64,000 nucleotides of DNA from CAYUAI01 sp964442745 (lineage in GTDB: Bacteria > Pseudomonadota > Gammaproteobacteria > S012-40), in assembly GCA_964442745.1 (NCBI GenBank), contig CAYUAI010000004.1:1-64000 (forward strand), read 5' to 3'. Under the pieces are notes generated by a model. The model ran no database searches. It was not told where the DNA came from and saw only the letters and a list, made by a program, of their open reading frames with translations. Each line of letters opens with the position of its first letter. Within the stretch, counting starts at the first letter, position 1. Positions 57,926 to 64,000 of the stretch are shown piece by piece. Both the position numbers and the translations under genes were made by a program.

Positions 57926-57942
57926 TACATTTTGCGTGCCAA
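57926..57942 (-). promoter_or_regulatory. Promoter-like box of RNA unit 2
   Basis: Minus strand TTGGCACG-N4-ATGTA, identical in pattern to the box before unit 1; no good sigma-70 -10 is present here, which favours the sigma-54-like reading. Confidence 0.4.
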
Positions 57943-58094
57943 AATTTAGAGTAAATATCGTACTGCATGAAAAGTGATCGTATTTGCGAACTCCCACGCG
58001 CCGACGTGGAAATGCAGACGATAGACAAATATTAAGCACGGTATGGGTTACCACGCCGGCGCGGGGGAACCAGAAAACCTGATGGCAATAAAAA

Positions 58095-58119
58095 AACCGC
58101 CTGTGTGACTCAGGCGGTT
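58095..58119. terminator. Terminator after pilin 1
   Basis: AACCGCCTG/CAGGCGGTT 9-bp stem flanked by A-run and T-run, so active in both directions; 92 bases beyond the pilin stop. Confidence 0.88.
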
Positions 58120-58210
58120 TTTTTCATTACATACTCATTTACAAAACCCGACAATAAAGTAAAACACGACTTGGAGTTCTATTCCTCAATTCTGAGGAGC
58201 GACATTGAAT

Positions 58211-58666
58211 TTAGGGGACGACATTACGACAACTTGATGGCAAGAAATTTTTCTCAATCGACGCCGAATTACATATCCATGTGATCACCCCATTGGTATC
58301 AATGGCATCCATATTTAAAGTCGCACCAGTACCATTAACCATTTGTGGAATACTGTAAATTACGATAACACACCCGACAGCTGTCGCGCCACAACCCGTC
58401 GCGGCAACGTCAACTGAAGCGACATTCGTTGAAACCATCGTCAGCGGTAAGCCCGCTGTTAGATTATCGACGGGCCAAATTCCTGAGGAGATGTATTGCT
58501 CAACCGCACTCGTTTGTGCCGCTGAAGCCAAACTCAAACCCTCCGTCACTTTGGCCCGCACCGTATAATCCTGATAAGCCGGCACGGCTACCGCCGCTAA
58601 AATACCGACGATCGCAATGACGATCATTAATTCAATTAATGTAAAACCTGACTGAACTTTATTCAT
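58211..58666 (-). CDS. pilA: Type IVa major pilin-like protein 1
   Basis: 151 residues. Prepilin leader MNKVQSG is cut before FTLIELMIVIAIVGILAAVA; Glu5 of the mature protein is present. The N-terminal helix is followed by a short globular domain with Cys pairs (CGATAVGC, and Cys129 with Cys146 near the C-terminus, the usual D-loop). GGGGAGG precedes the ATG. Divergent from the second pilin, upstream of pilB. Confidence 0.93.
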   Translation of the reverse strand: MNKVQSGFTLIELMIVIAIVGILAAVAVPAYQDYTVRAKVTEGLSLASAAQTSAVEQYISSGIWPVDNLTAGLPLTMVSTNVASVDVAATGCGATAVGCVIVIYSIPQMVNGTGATLNMDAIDTNGVITWICNSASIEKNFLPSSCRNVVP

Positions 58667-59197
58667 TTTAAGTGCCTCCCCGATATCACCCCACTGGTGA
58701 ATATTTCATCAAAAGACCACCGTCACTATCAGCACAGCCAGCATGACAAAATAAAAAACGAGCAAACCATCGGCAAATTTTATAAAAAATTAAATTATTT
58801 TTTGTGACGAAGCGCTCAAAAATTTTATGACTTCAAGCAAATCGATCAATTAACCGGTAGTTCACCTCAATGTCATTGTCATTTAACGTCAGTTAGTGAC
58901 ACATATGGTCACACGCCATTGTCACGTTCCAATGACCCGATGTAAACCTTTTATTCATGGTTCCTGCCTCGACCGAACAAAGAATCATCAATTTATTTTA
59001 ATGCCGCTGTTGCGAGTGGGAGAGATTGTTCCGCGACCAGGCGCATCGTTTTCCATCGAGAAAATCAAACAAGCCAACGCCGGCTATTTTCTGGCGATCA
59101 AAAAACATACGGCAAGGGAATGACATAACGTTGGGTAACAATAAGGCGGGAGGCTAGTACAGCAACAACTTTATATTAAGGCGTGAATATTTTTCTC

Positions 59198-59227
59198 GTA
59201 GGGTGCGCTGCGCACAGCGCACCCTAC
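59198..59227. repeat. GTAGGGTGC-type palindrome
   Basis: 13-bp perfect arms GTAGGGTGCGCTG and CAGCGCACCCTAC around CGCA. The same ends bound the element at 63580-63687. Confidence 0.8.
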
Positions 59228-59293
59228 CTTTCTATTATATAGACTCGTCGTGTGAATTAAGCGCAGCAAATCCACGCTTTGTGCTTTGTTCCG

Positions 59294-59317
59294 GTGGATT
59301 CGCTGCGCTTAATCCAC
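59294..59317. repeat. REP-like palindrome
   Basis: GTGGATT-N10-AATCCAC with the core CGCTGCGCTT, same family as 16851-16874 and 10335-10368. A degraded inverse copy lies at 59253-59276. Confidence 0.75.
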
Positions 59318-59376
59318 GCTACCCCATTATCACTCGGCCGTATCCCCATCAAATTCGATAGAAAACATGACAATCA

Positions 59377-59413
59377 CTGACTAAAAATGTCACATCCTGA
59401 CTCAAAATGCCAC
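59377..59413 (+). promoter_or_regulatory. Two 17-bp direct repeats upstream of pilin 2, candidate activator sites
   Basis: CTGACTAAAAATGTCAC (59377-59393) and CTGACTCAAAATGCCAC (59397-59413), 20 bases apart, about two helical turns, and roughly 150-190 bases upstream of the sigma-54 promoter. That is where an enhancer-binding protein such as PilR would be expected; the assignment is inference. Confidence 0.5.
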
Positions 59414-59562
59414 TTTCTTCGGTCAATTCCGTCACCAAGACGATAATTCAGTCGCTAACTGCCTGAATAAGCCCACCTTTCCTGGACTGAGACTGTGACA
59501 CGCATCACAAAACAAATCTCAAGTGGGTCATTCAGGCCGCTCAGGTCAAAAATCCAACACGA

Positions 59563-59580
59563 CTGGCACACCGGCTGCAA
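59563..59580 (+). promoter_or_regulatory. Sigma-54 promoter of pilin 2
   Basis: CTGGCACACCGGCTGCAA: TGGCAC, five bases, CTGCA, with the invariant GG and GC ten bases apart. Only one base from the -12 consensus. It lies 142 bases before the pilin ATG, giving a leader of about 130 bases. Confidence 0.75.
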
Positions 59581-59721
59581 CACCGAGGACAGAGCTTCAC
59601 TCGCCCCATGCATCACGAGCCAACCGCCGGCGCCGCGATAACAGAAAGGCCGCTTGGCTCCGGATAAACCGACCACCCAACCATTAATTTATTATTGACC
59701 ACCCCACTAGGAGAGAGCAAC

Positions 59722-60204
59722 ATGAAAAACACTCAACAAGGTTTTACCCTGATCGAACTGATGATTGTCATCGCGATTATCGGTATTCTAGCCGCCGTTG
59801 CATTACCTGCCTACCAAGATTACACCGTTCGCGCCAAAGTCTCTGAGGGCGCCATCTCCGCCGCTGCCCTAAAAATTGGGGTGACTGAAATGTTTGCTGA
59901 CAATGGGGTCGCCGGTCTTCTTGCATATAGTAATGAGGTTGCTGCAAATCAGGCCACGCTACTCACTGACCAGATCACGGCAGTAGCAGTAAACGGCGTT
60001 AGCGGAGCGATCTCCATCACCCTGGGTGGTATTGCGCAGTTAACCGCCGTCGGAAACGTTCTGACTTATGTTCCTCAAATAGCCGGAGTCGCCATCGACA
60101 ATACTAATTCAACCGGCAGTATTGTTTGGGTTTGCGACGCAATCAATAACGGCGGCCTCACCACCATTGATGTTAGGTTTTTATCTGCTAACTGCCGTCT
60201 CTAA
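59722..60204 (+). CDS. pilA: Type IVa major pilin-like protein 2
   Basis: 160 residues from the ATG at 59722 (AGGAGAGAG upstream). Leader MKNTQQG, cut before FTLIELMIVIAIIGILAAVA; Glu5 present. Globular domain ends in Cys135 and Cys158 (VWVCDA and SANCRL), the typical disulfide-bonded loop. It has its own sigma-54 promoter and strong terminator. The first 40 residues are nearly identical to pilin 1, the rest differ, suggesting old duplication with divergence of the exposed surface. Confidence 0.93.
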   Translation: MKNTQQGFTLIELMIVIAIIGILAAVALPAYQDYTVRAKVSEGAISAAALKIGVTEMFADNGVAGLLAYSNEVAANQATLLTDQITAVAVNGVSGAISITLGGIAQLTAVGNVLTYVPQIAGVAIDNTNSTGSIVWVCDAINNGGLTTIDVRFLSANCRL

Positions 60205-60226
60205 TCTTCTTCAGCTCGCTTAAAAT

Positions 60227-60258
60227 AAAAAGGGGGACTCATCAGAGTCCCCCTTTTT
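60227..60258. terminator. Terminator between pilin 2 and pilR
   Basis: AAAAAGGGGGACTC-ATCA-GAGTCCCCCTTTTT, 14-bp perfect stem ending in T-run on both strands. Confidence 0.9.
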
Positions 60259-60349
60259 ATTAGGTCGGTTTTATTCCCCGCTTAGTAACACATCAACGGC
60301 GAAGCTGGCTGTTAGCTGTGATCGCCCCTAACCACCATCTAAACACCTC

Positions 60350-61678
60350 TCAATCAATATCCAATTTTTTCAGACGATACCTGAGTTGGCGAAAGCTGAT
60401 ACCTAACAATTTTGCCGCCGCTGTTTTATTGTATTTGGTTTTTTCCAGCGCCTGCTTAATGGCCTCTTTTTGCATGGTGTCTAAATAGGGATCGAGTGCC
60501 CGATCCATTTTTGCGGATGACGTTAAAGCGATATTATCCGGCAATTGCAAATCTTCTTGTTGAATGGTATCCCCTTCACACAGGGTCATTGCACGCTCCA
60601 GAATATTTTCCAGTTCCCGCACATTGCCGGGAAACGAATAAGTCATTAACATCTCTAATGCCGATTGGCTCAAGGTAATCTTGAATCGCCCGGCTTCTTT
60701 CACCAAACGATCTAATAAATGATTCGCCAACATCGGCACATCTTCGGGATGTTCTCTTAAGCTTGGCACATGTAATTCGATCACGTTAATTCGGTAAAAT
60801 AAATCTTGCCGAAAATCACCCCCCTGTACTAGCCTGGCTAAGTCTTTATGGGTCGCACTTAAAATTCTGACATCAATATCAATTTCTTTCGCCGCCCCCA
60901 CCGGGCGCACCGCTTTTTCCTGAATGGCGCGTAATAACTTCACTTGCATATGCATCGGCAAGTCCGCCACTTCATCTAAAAATAAAGTGCCACCATTGGC
61001 CACCTGAAACAAGCCTTCTTTATCCGCAATCGCTCCGGTAAAACTTCCTTTTTTGTAGCCAAAAAATTCACTCTCCATCAAGTGCTCAGGAATCGCTCCA
61101 CAGTTGACCGGGACAAAGGAAAAATCAGCACGCGGCCCTTTTTCATGAATCATTCGCGCCACTAATTCTTTACCGCTACCGGATTCGCCGGCAATATAGA
61201 CGGGGGCCTGACTACGCGACAGTTTTGAGATGGTTGCCCGAGTATGACTCATCACCGCTGACTCACCCAGTAAGGTCAAGCGTGGACGCTGGTCTTTTTT
61301 CGGTTCAACTATTTTCAGTTTAATCGCGGTCGCGACCATTTTCCGAAGGCTTTGCAACTCAACAGGTTTAGAAACAAAATCAAACGCGCCATCTTTGAGC
61401 GCTTGCACCGCCAATTCCATATTGCCATGAGCGGTGATGACCGCCACCGGCATGTTCGGGTATTCCTTTTGGATCACTTTCACCAGATCAAGACCATCAC
61501 CATCCGGTAAACACATATCTGTCAAACAAAGATCGTATTTATTCCGGGCTAATAACGCCATCGCTCCGGCCACGGTTTCGGCGGCATGACTATCGATTTC
61601 CATGCGGCTTAATGTCATATCCAGCAATTCACAAATATCCGGCTCGTCATCAACAATCAAGGCTAAATGTTTACTCAT
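60350..61678 (-). CDS. pilR: Sigma-54-dependent response regulator PilR
   Basis: 442 residues from the ATG at 61678, four bases after pilS. Receiver domain (phospho-Asp in LCLTDMCLPDGDG), AAA+ domain with GESGSGKE, sigma-54 contact loop GSFTGA, Walker B GGTLFLDE, and a C-terminal Fis-type helix-turn-helix (TAAAKLLGISFRQLRYRL). It activates sigma-54 transcription of pilin genes; a matching promoter lies before pilin 2. The longer frame to 61735 overlaps pilS and is not preferred. Confidence 0.95.
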   Translation of the reverse strand: MSKHLALIVDDEPDICELLDMTLSRMEIDSHAAETVAGAMALLARNKYDLCLTDMCLPDGDGLDLVKVIQKEYPNMPVAVITAHGNMELAVQALKDGAFDFVSKPVELQSLRKMVATAIKLKIVEPKKDQRPRLTLLGESAVMSHTRATISKLSRSQAPVYIAGESGSGKELVARMIHEKGPRADFSFVPVNCGAIPEHLMESEFFGYKKGSFTGAIADKEGLFQVANGGTLFLDEVADLPMHMQVKLLRAIQEKAVRPVGAAKEIDIDVRILSATHKDLARLVQGGDFRQDLFYRINVIELHVPSLREHPEDVPMLANHLLDRLVKEAGRFKITLSQSALEMLMTYSFPGNVRELENILERAMTLCEGDTIQQEDLQLPDNIALTSSAKMDRALDPYLDTMQKEAIKQALEKTKYNKTAAAKLLGISFRQLRYRLKKLDID

Positions 61679-61682
61679 AAGT

Positions 61683-63296
61683 TTATCGATTTGGTTTTTT
61701 TGGATGATTAAAAGTAATTCGAAAACAACTGCCACCGGTAGGAATCGCTAGATACTCTAATTTAGCTTGGTTACTTTCACAAAGTTCTCCCCCGATATAT
61801 AAACCCAATCCGGTCCCCTTCACTTTGGTGGTAAAAAAAGGCTCAAAAATATGCTGTGCTGTCGCCGGATCGATCCCGACGCCATAATCAATCACATCCA
61901 GAAAAGGGCCGCGAGATTCTCTGGTCTCTCCACCGCGCAAAGTCAACCAAGATCGCCCCTGATCATTCATTCCATGGACAATGGCATTTTGACATAAATT
62001 AGTCAGCACTTGATGGAAATGGCTGGGATCAAAAACCACGACCGTCTCTTTCGGTGTGATCTCCACCGCAATGTGCGCTTTGTCAATTGGTTGATGGTCG
62101 ACGAATTCATCGATAAAATCCAAAATCCATGCATTCAATCGCAGCGTTTTCGGCGTCACATTATCACGTTGACTTAACTGCATCACGTTTTCGATAATGC
62201 GATTGATCCGCACCGATTGCTCGCTAATAATCTGCGATAAACGACGATCCGCACTGCCTATTTTTGGTGACTCCTCAAGCAATTGTGCCGCATGGCTGAT
62301 CGCGCCTAAGGGATTACGAATTTCATGGGCAATACTGGCGGTCAAACGACCCAGCGCGGCTAATTTCAGGTGCTGGGCCTTTTGATTTATTTCTGAACTA
62401 TCCTCTAATATAATCAGGGCACCCGCCTCTACGGTGGTACCTAAGCGGATAAAACGCGGCATCACGTCAACCGCTCCCGGCATTGAAATCATTTTTCTGG
62501 CTTCATTCGGATTTTTGCTCCAATGGCGAAATTGTGAAAACAATTCACTCGACAGCTCTTCGATATGTTGTTTTTGCTGACGAGGCAACATACCCAATAA
62601 ATACCAGGCCGTCTCATTAATTAATCGCACTCGATGCGCTTTATCAATCACGATCACCCCCGATCCCATCCGCTGAATAATATACTCGTTTAATTGGGCA
62701 AGGTTGGCGATATCAACCCCCTGCCGATTCGCTAAGGCTTCGCTCACTCGAATACGGCGCGCCAATACATTGGCCAAGATGGCGGTGGCGAAAAAAGTCG
62801 CGCCAAGCATGCCATGCTGCGCATAAAAAGCTTGGCTAGTATTCAAAATAAGATCGCCATAGATCTGTTCCAGCATTAACGCAATGGAAGCCGCCGCTGC
62901 AATCGCCACCGCCACCTGACCGGTCAATAAAATACCGGCCACCGCCACTGGCACGAGCAACAAAATACCTAAGCCACTCATGATGCCGCCACTCGCATGC
63001 ATCATCACGATGATCACTACGATATCAATGAATATTTGAAAATACACCTGCACATCGAGTGTCGGTGTCTCTTTATAAATAAAAATTAACGAAAACAGAC
63101 TAAACACCAAATAAAAGCTGACGGCACCAAAAAATAAATCGGGACTGGTGTCGCCTAACGGCGACGGATGCTCAACAAACAGAAATACAACAATGCAAAC
63201 AAATGAGACAATAATCCGATAAAGATTAAGCAAACGAAGAGTACGCCAGTTAGCAAGAATGGAATCAACGGCAATGCCGGTATGTACTAACGACAC
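61683..63296 (-). CDS. pilS: Membrane sensor histidine kinase PilS
   Basis: 537 residues: about six membrane helices (about 25-180), a PAS-like linker, then the H-box IAHEIRNPLGAISHAAQL and the ATP-binding N and G boxes (NLCQNAIVHG, DYGVGIDPATAQ, FFTTKVKGTGLGLY). PilS senses pilin levels in the membrane and phosphorylates PilR. Organised as a pilS-pilR operon. Confidence 0.95.
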   Translation of the reverse strand: MSLVHTGIAVDSILANWRTLRLLNLYRIIVSFVCIVVFLFVEHPSPLGDTSPDLFFGAVSFYLVFSLFSLIFIYKETPTLDVQVYFQIFIDIVVIIVMMHASGGIMSGLGILLLVPVAVAGILLTGQVAVAIAAAASIALMLEQIYGDLILNTSQAFYAQHGMLGATFFATAILANVLARRIRVSEALANRQGVDIANLAQLNEYIIQRMGSGVIVIDKAHRVRLINETAWYLLGMLPRQQKQHIEELSSELFSQFRHWSKNPNEARKMISMPGAVDVMPRFIRLGTTVEAGALIILEDSSEINQKAQHLKLAALGRLTASIAHEIRNPLGAISHAAQLLEESPKIGSADRRLSQIISEQSVRINRIIENVMQLSQRDNVTPKTLRLNAWILDFIDEFVDHQPIDKAHIAVEITPKETVVVFDPSHFHQVLTNLCQNAIVHGMNDQGRSWLTLRGGETRESRGPFLDVIDYGVGIDPATAQHIFEPFFTTKVKGTGLGLYIGGELCESNQAKLEYLAIPTGGSCFRITFNHPKKPNR

Positions 63297-63707
63297 CTCT
63301 CGACTCCATCACATCGACTAAGCCCAATACCAAAAAAAACGCTAGCCACATATAACGTCATCAATCTGAGCATAAATCAATCAGCCGCCATCCAATACTT
63401 AGCTTCACTCGCCACACCTAAAAATAATTCATCACGGATATAATAATGGCACACAGCTAAATACTTTGCAGAAATACCAATGCACCAGCAGATCAACAAA
63501 AATTCAAACAAACGGGTGAAAATGATATAGATCTGGAAACTAATTTCCAATCAAGCGCGGATGGGATAAACAAAATCAGGTAGGGTGCATTATATGCACC
63601 AATGCAACGGTAAAGATGGCAATTACATCGTGATTAGCACATTTTTCGCCTATTTAAACGCTTGGCGGTGCGTATAACGCACCCTACCATGGTTTGAGAA
63701 TCAGCGC
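63297..63707. other. Intergenic region with a repeat element
   Basis: No supported gene; contains the paired palindromic element at 63580-63687. Confidence 0.55.
63580..63687. repeat. 108-bp element bounded by GTAGGGTGC/GCACCCTAC inverted ends
   Basis: GTAGGGTGC (63580-63588) and GCACCCTAC (63679-63687) with secondary GCACC/GGTGC pairings just inside. The same ends form the closed palindrome at 59198. It looks like a REPIN: two inverted REPs around a spacer. Confidence 0.65.
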
Positions 63708-63941
63708 CTAAGACTTGACTACGTGCTCACGACAAAGATAACGCCCCTGTTCGCCAAGCACCGCCTCTTGTTCTGGCACATGCACACCACATTCTTCGCA
63801 GCGGACTATCTTAGCCGTCACTGTTTTTTTAGTGGGTGGCGATGGTATCTTGGTCATTTTTACCCGCCGAATAAAGTGCTTTATGACAACATAGGCGACC
63901 CATGCTAAGAAACCAAAAATAACAAGTCGAACGATAGACAT
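63708..63941 (-). CDS. PP0621-like small membrane protein with Cys motif
   Basis: 77 residues: one N-terminal membrane helix (about 4-21), a basic linker, and a C-terminal CEECGVHVPEQEAVLGEQGR then YLCREH, which looks like a small zinc-binding motif. This matches the PP0621 family commonly located next to pilS/pilR in Gammaproteobacteria. Function unknown. Confidence 0.85.
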   Translation of the reverse strand: MSIVRLVIFGFLAWVAYVVIKHFIRRVKMTKIPSPPTKKTVTAKIVRCEECGVHVPEQEAVLGEQGRYLCREHVVKS

Positions 63942-63958
63942 ATTTTAAAATACCGTGT

Positions 63959-64000
63959 TGGTCGGGGTGACTGGATTTGAACCAGCGACTTCTGCCTCCC
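63959..64000 (-). tRNA. tRNA-Pro, 3' part
   Basis: Minus strand: GGCAG anticodon-stem arm, variable loop AAGTC, T arm GCTGG-TTCAAAT-CCAGT, acceptor strand CACCCCG, discriminator A and encoded CCA (63959-63961). The two bases seen of the anticodon are GG with G37, so proline. The 5' part lies beyond the window. Confidence 0.85.

Larger units (their letters stand above)
58667..59721. other. Region between divergent pilins, rich in palindromes
   Basis: No supported gene; a plus-strand frame at 58896-59123 has a protein-like end but no ribosome binding site. Contains two palindromes and a degraded copy (59198-59317), a pair of direct repeats and a sigma-54 promoter for pilin 2. Confidence 0.6.

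Noticed and set aside
58896..59123. 75-codon plus-strand frame between the pilins
   Set aside because: The C-terminal half looks protein-like but there is no start signal and no family; could be a gene fragment but cannot be supported.

Overview
The window reads as the chromosome of a gammaproteobacterium of moderate GC content. The main evidence is the type IV pilus block pilA-pilB-pilC-pilD followed by coaE/zapD/yacG, with pilS/pilR alongside, an arrangement typical of Gammaproteobacteria. CysB, ZapE, NudE, HemJ, cobalamin-dependent MetH and an Aas-type acyltransferase/acyl-ACP synthetase agree with this. The C-terminal sorting signals (PEP-CTERM-like and GlyGly-CTERM-like), a tetrahaem cytochrome and a sulfite reductase fused to a TusA-like domain suggest a free-living environmental species. 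The genus cannot be named from the sequence alone.

Layout. 1-0.5 kb: left end of an IS200-type insertion with an interrupted transposase, abutting a periplasmic Ntn-hydrolase acylase. 3.4-7.7 kb: an AsmA/YdbH-like envelope protein translationally coupled to a YdbL-like lipoprotein. 7.9-17 kb: small genes, UppP, a multicopper oxidase and an unusually repeat-rich stretch (a candidate 218-bp MITE, an M48 peptidase remnant, a REPIN-like hairpin beside a REP-associated transposase, and one half of a ~120-bp repeat pair). 17-36 kb: housekeeping and metabolic genes (pirin/LysR, TetR/Aas, HemJ, NudE, CysQ, carbonic anhydrase, PurD, TsaC, cytochrome, M48 peptidase, sulfite reductase, CysB, LpxL-like, rhodanese). 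36-46 kb: MetH and a group of exported or surface proteins, including a lipase pair. 46.8-50.5 kb: CBS protein, ZapE, glycosyltransferase, YacG.

50.5-64 kb is the pilus region: a fused CoaE-ZapD, a TfpZ-like pilin accessory protein, PilD, PilC, PilB, two divergent type IVa pilins, PilR, PilS and a partial tRNA-Pro. One pilin has a near-consensus sigma-54 promoter, which fits control by the adjacent PilS/PilR.

The most unusual signal is between pilB and the first pilin: two tandem ~192-bp units on the minus strand. Each has a conserved TTGGCACG promoter-like box, a 5' hairpin whose sequence differs but whose fold is kept, a purine-rich AGGAAGGAG block that can pair with a C-rich anti-Shine-Dalgarno-like block, and a strong intrinsic terminator. 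They look like a pair of undescribed structured small RNAs or attenuator leaders; one also holds a 17-codon ORF. The CoaE-ZapD fusion and the sulfite reductase-TusA fusion are the main protein-level oddities.
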